Part shown: in pieces, positions 17,353-26,478 of the stretch
How positions within the stretch are numbered: the first letter of the stretch is position 1
How the letters are laid out: every line of letters begins with the position of its first letter
DNA from: CBFDCQ01 sp965603355
Lineage (GTDB): Bacteria; Hydrogenedentota; CAZGCA01; CBFDCQ01
Direction of reading: 5' to 3'
DNA length: 44,959 nt
NCBI GenBank assembly: GCA_965603355.1
Contig: CBFDCQ010000020.1
Coordinates: 1 to 44,959, forward strand
The notes under the pieces: model-generated
The model's database searches: none
The model's input: only the letters and a program-made list of their open reading frames with translations
Told to the model about the DNA's origin: nothing
Position numbers and translations under genes: made by a program

Positions 17353-18612
17353 ATGATACGGCGTCTACAGACTGCACTATGCATGGCTCTCGTCTTAGCC
17401 AGCTTCTCGGTTTGGGGCCAAGGGTTCCCGACGGTCAAGCCGGAGGAAGTCGGCCTATCCAGCGAGCGACTTGAGCGTATTACGGTCGCCATGCAGCAAC
17501 ACATCGATGATAAGGAGCTAGCCGGTGTCGTGGGACTGATCGCTCGACGGGGAAAGATCGCCTACTTCGAGACTCTTGGCATGCGGGACAGGGAGGCTGC
17601 TAAACCGATGGAAAAAGACACTCTCTTCCGCATCTATTCCATGACAAAGCCAATCACAAGCGTGGCTGTGATGATGCTCTATGAAGAGGGGCGCTTCTAC
17701 CTTGGTGATGAGGTCTCGAAATACATCCCGGCCCTTGGTGACCTCGACGTGTTGGTGGTGGAGACCGACCCGGAAACAGGTGAGAAGACCTTTACCCTCA
17801 AGCCCAGCGAAAAGGACATGACGGTCCAGGACCTCTTGCGCCACACCTCGGGGCTCACTTACGGTATTTTTGGCTCGACCAAGGTGGATGAGATGTATAA
17901 GAAGGCAGGCATTGCGGATGGAACCGTTGAGGATATGGTCGAGAAGCTGGGGATTCTCCCCCTCATGCACGAACCCGGAACCGAGTGGCATTACAGTGTA
18001 TCGACGGACGTACTTGGTCGTCTTGTTGAAGTCCTGTCGGGCGTGTCTTTTGATCAGTTCCTCCAAGAGCGCATTTTCAAGCCGCTGGGGATGGATGACA
18101 CGGCGTTCTACATTCCGCAGGAGAAGGTGGACCGGTTAGCCGCCATGTATCATATTGACGAGGAGAAGAAACTCCAGCGGGGTGACGAGGATGAGGCAGC
18201 CGATTCCAAACCCACATTTCTGTCGGGGGGTGGTGGACTGTTCTCTACGACGGAAGACTATCTCAAGTTCTGCCAGATGATGCTCAACGGCGGCGAGTTG
18301 AATGGTGTGCGCATCCTGAGTCGCAAAACCGTGGAACTGATGACTCGGGACCATATGGTGGGTATTTCGACGGCCGTCGATGATGTTGATGGTCAAGGAT
18401 TCGGGCTTGGTTTTGCCGTGTGCCTGGATCCCGCGCAGAAATCGGCCGTCGATTCAGTTGGGACTTATCATTGGGGCGGCGCCGCACATACACGGTTCTG
18501 GATCGACCCGGAAGAGGAGTTTATCGGCGTATTCATGGTTCACATCTTCAACCCTCAGAGGGACTACCAGGAGCAATTCCGTATCCTCAGCTACCAGGCC
18601 ATCGACGATTGA
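17353..18612 (+). CDS. Secreted serine hydrolase, class C beta-lactamase fold
   Basis: Predicted 419-residue exported member of the class C beta-lactamase/DD-peptidase superfamily. In this kind of genome such proteins are more often esterases than antibiotic resistance enzymes. The start at 17353 follows GGAGG and gives a clear signal peptide of about 22 residues. The nucleophile motif SMTK is Ser96-Lys99; a Tyr in HYSVSTD takes the place of the YxN tyrosine, and HWGG in HWGGAAHTRF takes the place of the KTG box, as in EstB-like esterases. It is the first gene of an operon with a sulfatase and a GH32 enzyme, 73 bases before the sulfatase. A role in de-esterifying a sulfated or acylated glycan is plausible but inferred. 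Confidence 0.88.
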   Translation: MIRRLQTALCMALVLASFSVWGQGFPTVKPEEVGLSSERLERITVAMQQHIDDKELAGVVGLIARRGKIAYFETLGMRDREAAKPMEKDTLFRIYSMTKPITSVAVMMLYEEGRFYLGDEVSKYIPALGDLDVLVVETDPETGEKTFTLKPSEKDMTVQDLLRHTSGLTYGIFGSTKVDEMYKKAGIADGTVEDMVEKLGILPLMHEPGTEWHYSVSTDVLGRLVEVLSGVSFDQFLQERIFKPLGMDDTAFYIPQEKVDRLAAMYHIDEEKKLQRGDEDEAADSKPTFLSGGGGLFSTTEDYLKFCQMMLNGGELNGVRILSRKTVELMTRDHMVGISTAVDDVDGQGFGLGFAVCLDPAQKSAVDSVGTYHWGGAAHTRFWIDPEEEFIGVFMVHIFNPQRDYQEQFRILSYQAIDD

Positions 18613-18685
18613 CGGGTTCAGTGCTCTGGGGGCGGACGAAGAAAAGCACCGCTCAATCAGACCTGTCGCTTGGAAGGAGACAATA

Positions 18686-20086
18686 GTGGACAATCGCCGG
18701 CTAAACCTACGTAACTTCCTGAAGTACGTCGCAGCACTTGCTGTAATTGCAGCGATGCCTCACTGCACAACGACAGGAAAACCGAAAGTACCCGCCACAC
18801 CCAACATCATCCTGATCATGGTCGATGATATGGGGTATGGGGATGCGGCGTGCTACGGCAACAGGACAATCGCAACACCGCATATCGATGCGTTGGCCGC
18901 GGGCGGGATACGATTCACGGATTTCTATTCAGCAGGTGCGTGGTGTGTCCCCAGCCGTAGAGGGTTGATGACGGGGATTCACCCTTACCGAGAAGGACTG
19001 AACCGTGACACCTTGAGCTCAAGCACCACCATGGCCGAGATGCTCAAGAGGCAAGGTTATGCCACCGCGCTACTGGGCAAATGGCACTTGGGTATGCGAG
19101 AAGGCTTGCATCCACTGGATCAGGGGTTCGATTATTATTATGGAACACCTGGGAGTAATGACGTCCCTGCACCGGAAGGAAAAAGCCAGAACTACGACGT
19201 GCTTCAGACCGCGAAAGAAGAGGACTGGCCCGTACCGCTGCTGCGCAATCGCGAACGTATTGAGCTTCCTGCAAAGCAATCGCTGTTCACCAAACGCTAT
19301 ACAGAGGAATCCATTCGCTTCATCAAGAAGAACAGGAACAAACCTTTCTTCCTCTATCTGGCCCACAACATGCCGCACGTACCGATCTTTGCCTCAGAGA
19401 AGTTCAAGGGCAGGAGCAAGGGGGGGATATATGGCGACGTGATCGAAGAGCTGGACTGGTCCGTTGGCGAGATTGTTAAGACCTTGAGGCAGGAAGGTAT
19501 CATCGAGAACACGCTTGTCATATTTACCAGCGACAACGGACCGTGGTCGATGTTTAAAGAGTTCGGCGGCACGGCCAGACCCCTTCGCGGTGAAAAGGGA
19601 ACGGGTTGGGAAGGTGCGACTGGTGTCCCGGCGATCTTTCGCTGGCCTGGTAAGATCGAACCGGGCGTCTCCTCGGCCTTCATGGTAAATCTCGACATCT
19701 ATGCCACGGTCGCGGCCATCACGGAAAGCGAGCTTCCGACGGGCTATAAGCTGGACTCGCTGGACATGTCCGGGGTTCTGTTCAGGGGCGAGGACAGCCC
19801 ACGCAAGAGCTACCTGTTCTTCTCCGCTGGCCGCTGGGATGTACCATTCTCCTATCGTTCAGGAAGCTACAGGATTCATTTTCGCAGTAACGAGATATTA
19901 CGCGATCCCTTTACCGGTGACGACGTGCCGGTGACGGAATACGACCCGCCGCTGCTGTTTGATCTCAAGAAGGACCGCGGTGAGACCACGAATATTGCTC
20001 ACGATAAGCCAGAGGTGCTGAAACGAATGATCGAGGAATACCATGCAATGGTGAAGGAAATCACCGGAGAGAATGAGGCACAGTAG
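18686..20086 (+). CDS. Exported Cys-type sulfatase (S1 family)
   Basis: Predicted 466-residue arylsulfatase-type sulfatase. The formylglycine site is Cys87 in CVPSRRGLMTG, so a maturase elsewhere in the genome must convert it. Metal ligands begin with VDDMGYGD (Asp47, Asp48), and LLGKWHLG, HNMPHVP and FTSDNGPW complete the active site. The GTG start at 18686 follows AAGGAGA and gives an N-terminal hydrophobic segment with a Cys at 27, though PHC is not a canonical lipobox. Length is typical. It lies between the serine hydrolase and the GH32 gene, 52 bases before the latter, consistent with work on a sulfated fructan or other glycan. The substrate class cannot be read from sequence. Confidence 0.93.
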   Translation: MDNRRLNLRNFLKYVAALAVIAAMPHCTTTGKPKVPATPNIILIMVDDMGYGDAACYGNRTIATPHIDALAAGGIRFTDFYSAGAWCVPSRRGLMTGIHPYREGLNRDTLSSSTTMAEMLKRQGYATALLGKWHLGMREGLHPLDQGFDYYYGTPGSNDVPAPEGKSQNYDVLQTAKEEDWPVPLLRNRERIELPAKQSLFTKRYTEESIRFIKKNRNKPFFLYLAHNMPHVPIFASEKFKGRSKGGIYGDVIEELDWSVGEIVKTLRQEGIIENTLVIFTSDNGPWSMFKEFGGTARPLRGEKGTGWEGATGVPAIFRWPGKIEPGVSSAFMVNLDIYATVAAITESELPTGYKLDSLDMSGVLFRGEDSPRKSYLFFSAGRWDVPFSYRSGSYRIHFRSNEILRDPFTGDDVPVTEYDPPLLFDLKKDRGETTNIAHDKPEVLKRMIEEYHAMVKEITGENEAQ

Positions 20087-20137
20087 TTGCGCCGAAGCAA
20101 ACCGACGCGAAAGAGCCAAGCCATGAAAGGGAAGAAC

Positions 20138-21598
20138 ATGCGTGTATCGCGTCGCCGATTCTTAACGACCTCGGGGTCGCTGGCGGCAGCCGCATCATTG
20201 CCCGCATGGGTGGCTGGTGGGTGCGCCACGCCGCTCCGCAAATCAAGGAACTCGGGCAGAGCATTTCAGGAGAGGTACCGCCCCCAGTTCCATTACACCA
20301 CAGTTGAGGGGTGGATCAATGACCCTATCGGCCTGGTGTATTACAGGGGCGAGTACCACATGTTCAACGATCATAATCCGTTTTCTCGCCAGTTTCCGGG
20401 TGGTCTGACCGATGGTGAGCAGTCGCACTGGTCCCATGCAATCAGCACCGACCTGGTACACTGGAAACACATGCCTATCGCAGTGTATCCCGACGAGAAC
20501 GGTGCCTGCTGGTCCGGATCGGGAGTCGTGGACTGGAAAAACACAGCCGGGTTCCAGACGGGAGAGGAGCCGCCGGTGGTTCTGGCTTACACGTCTGCCG
20601 GCGCGTCCTTCGCCCAGAGCCTGGTTTACAGCAACGACCGCGGCAGAACGTGGAAGAAGTATGAAGGTAACCCGGTACTCACGCAGATTGCCGACGGGAA
20701 CCGCGACCCGAATGTGTTCTGGCACGAGCCCACAAAGAAGTGGGTGATGGTGCTCTATGTCAGTCGAGGCAGCGCGCATTTCTTCACCTCCAACGATTTG
20801 AAAAAGTGGGCGCCAGCGTCGGACGTTCAGCTTACGGATTTCCACGAGTGCCCGGACTTGTTCGAAGTGCCTGTCGACGGTGACGAAACGAACACGAAGT
20901 GGGTCTTGTATGACGCCGGGTTCCGCTACTGGATCGGCAGTTTCGACGGTAAGGCGTTTACCCCGGAAGCCGGACCGCTGCAAGGAGATTACGGGGATAA
21001 CTTCTATGCCGCACAGACATGGCACAACACTCAGGGTCGGCGGATTCAAATCGGCTGGATGCGCGACGGCGAATATCCCGGCATGCCTTTTAACCAGCAG
21101 ATGAGTTTCCCGTGCGAGCTGTCTCTTCGGACGACAGGCAAGGGCATCACACTGTTCAGACGCCCCATCCGAGAGATCGAAACGCTCTATACCCAACAGT
21201 TTGAAATGACCGACGTGACTGTCAAGCCCGGCGATAACCCGCTCTCCGACATGTCCGGCGATCTGTTTGATATCGAGATGGAAGTCGAGCCTGGGGATGC
21301 TGCTGAGTTCGGTGTTCGTCTACACGAAACGGCAGTCACGTACGCCGACGGCAAGGTCTCCTGTTTGGGTTGCACAGCGGACGCATCTCCAATCAACAGC
21401 TCACTCAAGTTACGGATTCTCGTCGACCGAGCCTCTCTGGAGGTGTTTGCGAACGACGGGGAAGTCTCGATGAGCTCGTGCTTCGTGCCGAAAGAGAAGA
21501 ACACGGGGCTGGAGCTCTATACGAAGGATGGGAACATAAAGGTCCGTTCTCTCAGAGTCTCCAAGCTAATATCCTCGTGGACAGTGGGCCAGCCATAG
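20138..21598 (+). CDS. Exported GH32 family fructan hydrolase
   Basis: Predicted 486-residue glycoside hydrolase of family GH32 (levanase, inulinase, invertase type), cleaving beta-fructosyl bonds. The five-bladed propeller shows the three catalytic motifs: WINDPIGL with nucleophile Asp62, RDP at 189-191, and ECPDLFE with acid/base Glu237. A C-terminal beta-sandwich (about 370-486) follows. The N-terminus MRVSRRRFLTTSG is a Tat signal, with AGGC suggesting a lipoprotein. The ATG at 20138 is chosen for AAAGGG at good spacing; an ATG at 20123 would add five residues. It is the last gene of the operon. WINDPIG in place of the common WMNDPNG is a small deviation. Confidence 0.92.
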   Translation: MRVSRRRFLTTSGSLAAAASLPAWVAGGCATPLRKSRNSGRAFQERYRPQFHYTTVEGWINDPIGLVYYRGEYHMFNDHNPFSRQFPGGLTDGEQSHWSHAISTDLVHWKHMPIAVYPDENGACWSGSGVVDWKNTAGFQTGEEPPVVLAYTSAGASFAQSLVYSNDRGRTWKKYEGNPVLTQIADGNRDPNVFWHEPTKKWVMVLYVSRGSAHFFTSNDLKKWAPASDVQLTDFHECPDLFEVPVDGDETNTKWVLYDAGFRYWIGSFDGKAFTPEAGPLQGDYGDNFYAAQTWHNTQGRRIQIGWMRDGEYPGMPFNQQMSFPCELSLRTTGKGITLFRRPIREIETLYTQQFEMTDVTVKPGDNPLSDMSGDLFDIEMEVEPGDAAEFGVRLHETAVTYADGKVSCLGCTADASPINSSLKLRILVDRASLEVFANDGEVSMSSCFVPKEKNTGLELYTKDGNIKVRSLRVSKLISSWTVGQP

Positions 21599-21682
21599 GC
21601 AGGAAGGTGGCGTCCAATCAGTCCATCCTGTCGCGCCCGGTTGCGTCACCAGATGGCGGTCTGCGGCCTTGCGGCTACGGTA

Positions 21683-21691
21683 TGCTATAAT
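21683..21691 (+). promoter_or_regulatory. Extended -10 promoter just before lysE-like gene
   Basis: TGC-TATAAT (21683-21691) is a perfect extended -10 element without a clear -35 box. Transcription should begin near 21698, only about four bases before the ATG at 21702. Confidence 0.5.
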
Positions 21692-21701
21692 CCCCATTAC
21701 T

Positions 21702-22349
21702 ATGAGCTACTGGGCGATCTTCACTACAGCGTTCATCGTAGGTCTTTCCGGCGCGGTCATGCCGGGCCCGGTACTCGCGTTGACCATTTCCGAGACCACG
21801 AAACGCGGCTTTATCGCCGGGCCGCTGATAATCCTGGGCCATGCAGCACTCGAGGGAATACTAGTGGTGGCTCTTGTTTGTGGTCTCGGCTCGGTTCTTG
21901 TCAAGAGCAGCGTAATAGGACCTGTCGCGTTGCTCGGCGCCATGGTGCTCCTCTGGATGGGTCTTTCGATGTTGCGCGAGACCATAAAGCATAAAGCAAA
22001 GCTCGACCTGTCGCTCGCGGCGCCGACCACCGGCGTCGGGACCCCGATCTTCAAGGGCCTCCTGCTGAGTCTCGCAAACCCGTATTGGATCGGCTGGTGG
22101 GCCACGGTCGGACTAACATTCATAGGAGCATCAGGCAAGCGCGGAGTGGCCGGCATACTGTGGTTCTTCTCGGGCCACATACTGGCGGACTTCGCGTGGT
22201 ATAGCGTAGTAAGTGGGGCGATAACCATGGGAGGCCGCTCCGCCGTTAAGCGCGTGTACCCGTGGCTGTACGTCGTGTGCGGCTGTTTCCTCGTGGGTAT
22301 TGCCGGATTCTTCCTCTGGTACGGCGTGCATAGTCTGCGCGGAAACTGA
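21702..22349 (+). CDS. LysE/RhtB-type amino acid exporter
   Basis: Predicted 215-residue inner membrane protein of the LysE superfamily, which exports amino acids or related small molecules. About six membrane helices are visible. The family signature lies near residues 18-26, GAVMPGPVL, and KGLLLSLANPYWIGWW matches the conserved second half. No ribosome site precedes ATG 21702, and the -10 box is so close that the message may be almost leaderless. It is not clearly linked to neighbours: the GH32 operon ends 103 bases upstream and the next gene has its own promoter. Confidence 0.88.
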   Translation: MSYWAIFTTAFIVGLSGAVMPGPVLALTISETTKRGFIAGPLIILGHAALEGILVVALVCGLGSVLVKSSVIGPVALLGAMVLLWMGLSMLRETIKHKAKLDLSLAAPTTGVGTPIFKGLLLSLANPYWIGWWATVGLTFIGASGKRGVAGILWFFSGHILADFAWYSVVSGAITMGGRSAVKRVYPWLYVVCGCFLVGIAGFFLWYGVHSLRGN

Positions 22350-22383
22350 CGCCGCTGCCTCAATCCCAATCGGAAATCGGCGG

Positions 22384-22412
22384 TTGACTTGCTCGATAGA
22401 ACTGCGTATGAT
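22384..22412 (+). promoter_or_regulatory. Promoter of the unknown secreted protein
   Basis: TTGACT (22384-22389) and TATGAT (22407-22412) are separated by 17 bases. The leader is about 85 nt and ends in AAGGAG (22491-22496). Confidence 0.55.
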
Positions 22413-22502
22413 ACCAGCGAAAATATCGTCGGGCGAGAACATTTGGAAGGTCTCTGATAGAGAATGGAGTGTCGGCACCAGGCCAATAGAAAGGAGATTA
22501 GA

Positions 22503-23966
22503 ATGAAAGCGTCCAGGTTCTTAGCAAGTGTTGTTGTGCTGTCTGTGGTGTTATCTGCGGCTGTGGGGGCGCTGTGCGCCGAGCCTCCGAAGCTTCCTTC
22601 GGGTCCTCCCGGACCGGGCCGATTCGGCGCGGCGTATGCCCACCTCAAATTCACCCCGGAGTGGGACAGCCCCTGGCGCGTGGGTAACCATCCCGACGTA
22701 GTGGTCAGGTTTGACGATGGCGGCCACAGGTTCGTGTTCTGGCGCGGTACCAGCTTCATCCCCTGCTGGGTGAACGATAAGGGCGTGTGGTACACGAACG
22801 AGTTCGTCGAGCGGCGCGGCGCGCATAGTCCCAATACTGAGGGATGTGTCGAGCCGATGTCGGACAAACAGTGCCGTTTCTCCCACGTGCGCATAATTGA
22901 GAGCAACGATGCACGTGTTGTCGTGCACTGGCGGTATGCCCCGATTGATGTCCGTTATGAGCATCCCTTCGAGGATCCTCTGACGGGTTGGCATGACTGG
23001 GTGGATGAATACTACACGATATATCCCGATGCCGTTGGCGTGCGCACGATAACGGCACAGACCACGCGGCCGGACATGTGGATGGAGTTCCAGGAGGCTA
23101 TCGTCGTGAACCAGCCGGGCACTTTGCCGGACGACAACATCGACCACGAGGCGGTCTCCCTCTGCAACATGAGTGGGGAAAGCAAGACATACCTCTGGAC
23201 GCGCGAACGAGGCGGACCGGAATTCGAAGGACCTGAAGACTGCAATATCATGTTGGTAAACCTGAAAGGTAGGCTGCAAACGTTTGCCATTTCCGCGCCT
23301 CCTCAAAACGATGAGAGGCTGATAACTCCGTACGGAGGCCGCAACCGGAGATCAGAATCGCATTTCAACTGGTGGGACCACTGGCCTGTGTCGCAGGTGG
23401 CCAGCGACGGTCGCGGAGCTACCTCGGCAGCCAGACCGTCACATTCATCGCTGGCCCACATAGGACTTGCGAATCCGGATGCCTGGGGGGACTATAACCG
23501 AGGCGAAACGTGGCGCACCAAGATCATGTTGCATGGCCTGACGGAAAAGCCGGTCGAAGGTCTGCTACCTCTGACGAAATCCTGGATTCGGCCAGCGCCC
23601 ATATCGGTTTCCTTGGGTTACCTCAGCGCGACCTACGATCCGACTCAGTTGGCTTACGTTATCACGCGCAGAGGGAACGCCCCGGGAATGGCCGGCGACG
23701 GCAAGGTTCACAATGTCCCGTTTGCTTCGGAACTGACGCTCGAACTCGCGGCAAGCACGGAGTCGCCGGCGATCAATCCGGCCCTGGTGATCAAGGGCTG
23801 GGGAGAGCGTGATGCGGAGCTGACACTGAACGGCAACAAGGTGGAGCGCGGCAAGGACTTCCGGCTGGGGCACAGTCATGGCCTTGAAGGCACTGACTTG
23901 ATTGTCTGGATCAGGACAGAATCGATGAGGCCGATCAAGCTGACCCTTTCGCCTGTTGGCGACTGA
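22503..23966 (+). CDS. Secreted protein of unknown function
   Basis: I do not recognise this 487-residue protein with confidence. ATG 22503 follows AAAGGAG and begins a clear signal peptide of about 26 residues ending in GALCA. The mature part is rich in Trp, Tyr and His, with repeated beta-strand patterns (HPDVVVRFDDGGHRFVFWRG read in part, FNWWDHWPVSQ), as found in polysaccharide-acting or polysaccharide-binding beta-sandwich proteins. A C-terminal region (about 380-487) looks like an added beta domain (ELTLNGNKVERGKDF). It has its own promoter and ends 107 bases before the first HzsA-related gene, and it may form one regulatory group with those genes. No enzymatic motif is certain. Confidence 0.75.
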   Translation: MKASRFLASVVVLSVVLSAAVGALCAEPPKLPSGPPGPGRFGAAYAHLKFTPEWDSPWRVGNHPDVVVRFDDGGHRFVFWRGTSFIPCWVNDKGVWYTNEFVERRGAHSPNTEGCVEPMSDKQCRFSHVRIIESNDARVVVHWRYAPIDVRYEHPFEDPLTGWHDWVDEYYTIYPDAVGVRTITAQTTRPDMWMEFQEAIVVNQPGTLPDDNIDHEAVSLCNMSGESKTYLWTRERGGPEFEGPEDCNIMLVNLKGRLQTFAISAPPQNDERLITPYGGRNRRSESHFNWWDHWPVSQVASDGRGATSAARPSHSSLAHIGLANPDAWGDYNRGETWRTKIMLHGLTEKPVEGLLPLTKSWIRPAPISVSLGYLSATYDPTQLAYVITRRGNAPGMAGDGKVHNVPFASELTLELAASTESPAINPALVIKGWGERDAELTLNGNKVERGKDFRLGHSHGLEGTDLIVWIRTESMRPIKLTLSPVGD

Positions 23967-24073
23967 TTGTCAGGGTTTTTCATTGGTAGGAGGCCTCACG
24001 CGAATCTGGGCTGAGGTCGGGTTATAACACCCCGATATCTGTTACATTTTAACGGTTAGGAAAGAGACTTGGC

Positions 24074-26278
24074 TTGAAGAAAGAGACGTTACGGGTAGTT
24101 GTGTGCTCACTGCTCGCCGTTCTTGCCTGCATCGGGCTTATCGCGAGAACCGGCGAAACGATTGAGCCGGATGCAGCGTCTCTTTTCGACTCGTTGGACT
24201 TCGACAAGCTGCTGTTCGTCAGACGCTACACGTTTCAATCCAGTCACTATTATACTGACTTCATCGACGGTTGCCGGAAGTTCGGCGGCAACATCAGCAT
24301 ACTCTCGCTAAAGGACGGCTCCGTCACCGACCTGGTTCCGTCCATGAATCACGGCATTTTTGGACGTTGCGACCTGTCGTTTGACGGCAAGCGGGTAGTA
24401 TTCGGCTGGAAGGAAGCGATCAGCAAAGGATTCCGCATTTACGAGGTCGGCATTGACGGCAAGAGCCTGCGCCAACTGACATTCGACCCACCGGATGAAC
24501 AGCAACGCGTCGACAAGTACCGGCAAAGGGATCATGAGTCGGGAAAGTCTTACATGCATCACACAGACGACATGCACCCGTGCTATCTGCCTGACGGCGG
24601 GATTTGCTTTACCTCGACGCGCTGTGAATACGGCATTCTGTGCGACGCGCCGGACTTTTTCACAACATGCGTGCTCTACCGGATGGACGCGGACGGCGGG
24701 AATATCCAGAAGCTCACGAACAGCGCTGTGAGCGAGTTCGCGCCGACCGTGATGAACGACGGTCGAATCCTCTATCACCGCTGGGAGTATATCGATAAAG
24801 GTCACGTTAACACGAAATGCCTTTGGGCCATGCGTCCGGACGGCACCGGGTCAGTCGAGATCTACGGGAACGACATTGCCTGGCCGCCGGGCTTCACATT
24901 TGGTCGAGCGATTCCGGGCCATGACAACCTGTTTGTGTGCATCGGGGTCGGCCACGGGCCGCTTGCGGTAGGGACGGTGATTCGTATCGACACAAGTCGC
25001 GATCTTCGTACGCGCGAGCCCATGACATACATTACGCCCGATCTCGACATACGCGGCGAAGGCGGCTTCTGGCGCAGGACGGATGACGGATGGGACGAGC
25101 GTGAAGGCGGCCCGTTTTACATCGACCCGTATCCGCTGAGCGATAAGATCTTCTTGGTCTCGCTTAACCCGGGCAAGCCGTTGGAAGACTTCAGCGCATA
25201 CGGCATCTATCTCCTGGATGAACCAGGAAACCACAAGCTGGTTTATGACGACCCGGAGTTCTCATGCTGGCAGCCGATGCCGCTTCGACCGCGTGCCAAG
25301 CCTGCCGCGCTGACCTCAGCCAAGGATTCTGCTCTGGCCAAGGATAATCTGGCCGCGTGCGTGGTCACGGACATCTACCGAGGCATGGAGAATGTCGAGC
25401 GCGGTACGGTCAAGTACATACGCATCAACGAGCAGGTGTCTCGTCCGTGGGCGGCCCGTCATTTCTGGGGAGGCGATACCCTGGGCAGCCACCATGCCGC
25501 GGTCGGCAATACACATCTCGGCCTGAAGGTTCAACACGGGATTGTGCCGGTCGAGGAGGATGGGTCGGCATATTTCCTCGTTCCCGCCGACAAGAACATA
25601 TTTCTTCAGGCCCTCGACGACGATTTCATGGAGATTCAGAGGGAGCGTACCTACATAAACTATCGACCGGGCGAGGTCCGTTCCTGCGTCGGCTGCCACG
25701 AGAAGCCGAAGGACACGCCGTATAACACGGGCGGTCTTGATACAGCACTCATGGCGCTCCGGCGGCCGCCAAGCACGCCGGGTCCTCAACCGGGCGAGGT
25801 GAGCGGCGCCAGACCGCTGCACTACCCGACGGATGTCCAGCCGATCCTTGATAGGCACTGCATAAGTTGCCACAGCGGCGAGGAGCCGGCAGCCGACATG
25901 GACCTGAGCGGCGAGTACACGAGACTGTTCAACCGCTCTTACGAGAACCTCATCAACCGCAGACGAGGGCTGTTGCCGCTCATCAACGAACAGGACGACC
26001 GGCGTATGGGCGAGATTGTCCACTACCTGCCTGCGCGGAGCCTGGGCTCGCACGCAAGCAAGCTAATCAAGATGCTGCGCGAAGGACACCAGGACGTGCA
26101 GCTTTCGCGGGAGGAGATGGTCAGGCTGACTACATGGGTCGATTCTAATGCGCAGTACTACGGGTCCTGGTATGGTCGGCGGAACGTGAGGTACGAGAGT
26201 CACTCGAACTTCCGTCCGACTCCCACGTTTGCAGAGGTTGTCTGCCCGCACCCGCCGCTCAGGGAACAAGACCGCTAG
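24074..26278 (+). CDS. HzsA-related dihaem propeller protein, copy 1
   Basis: Predicted 734-residue exported cytochrome-like protein related to the hydrazine synthase alpha-subunit (HzsA) family, of unknown function outside anammox bacteria. The start is TTG 24074 after AGGAAAGAG; an extended -10 (TGT-TACATT, 24040-24048) lies just before. A signal peptide is followed by a beta-propeller (about 40-480) with the shared block DKLLFVRRYTFQSSH, then HHTDDMHPC at 162-170 and TolB-like GRILYHRWEY blades. Two haem-c motifs lie C-terminally: Cys538-Val-Gly-Cys-His542 and Cys596-Ile-Ser-Cys-His600. The ending WVDSNAQYYG is shared by all three copies. First of three tandem paralogues. Confidence 0.85.
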   Translation: MKKETLRVVVCSLLAVLACIGLIARTGETIEPDAASLFDSLDFDKLLFVRRYTFQSSHYYTDFIDGCRKFGGNISILSLKDGSVTDLVPSMNHGIFGRCDLSFDGKRVVFGWKEAISKGFRIYEVGIDGKSLRQLTFDPPDEQQRVDKYRQRDHESGKSYMHHTDDMHPCYLPDGGICFTSTRCEYGILCDAPDFFTTCVLYRMDADGGNIQKLTNSAVSEFAPTVMNDGRILYHRWEYIDKGHVNTKCLWAMRPDGTGSVEIYGNDIAWPPGFTFGRAIPGHDNLFVCIGVGHGPLAVGTVIRIDTSRDLRTREPMTYITPDLDIRGEGGFWRRTDDGWDEREGGPFYIDPYPLSDKIFLVSLNPGKPLEDFSAYGIYLLDEPGNHKLVYDDPEFSCWQPMPLRPRAKPAALTSAKDSALAKDNLAACVVTDIYRGMENVERGTVKYIRINEQVSRPWAARHFWGGDTLGSHHAAVGNTHLGLKVQHGIVPVEEDGSAYFLVPADKNIFLQALDDDFMEIQRERTYINYRPGEVRSCVGCHEKPKDTPYNTGGLDTALMALRRPPSTPGPQPGEVSGARPLHYPTDVQPILDRHCISCHSGEEPAADMDLSGEYTRLFNRSYENLINRRRGLLPLINEQDDRRMGEIVHYLPARSLGSHASKLIKMLREGHQDVQLSREEMVRLTTWVDSNAQYYGSWYGRRNVRYESHSNFRPTPTFAEVVCPHPPLREQDR

Positions 26279-26385
26279 CAAGGTGTTGAATCTCTGTGGG
26301 GGGATGAAACCTGTCTGCCTCCACAAGGACGAGGAAGGTTAAGTCCAGCTGTTGTCCGACCTTCGAGCACGATCGGACGCGTCAA

Positions 26386-26414
26386 TTGTCTTTACCGGGG
26401 AGAACTGATATAAT
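26386..26414 (+). promoter_or_regulatory. Promoter of HzsA-related copies 2 and 3
   Basis: TTGTCT (26386-26391) and consensus TATAAT (26409-26414) are separated by 17 bases. The leader is about 58 nt, with GAGAGGAG upstream of ATG 26479. Confidence 0.55.
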
Positions 26415-26478
26415 AACTCGGGTCTGGATGTTTATCCCAGCACAGTAAACGAAGGTCTGAGAGGAGACAAACCTGGAC

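Noticed and set aside
17353..18612. Antibiotic resistance beta-lactamase
   Set aside because: SxxK is present, but the KTG and YxN boxes are altered as in esterases, and the gene lies in a glycan operon.
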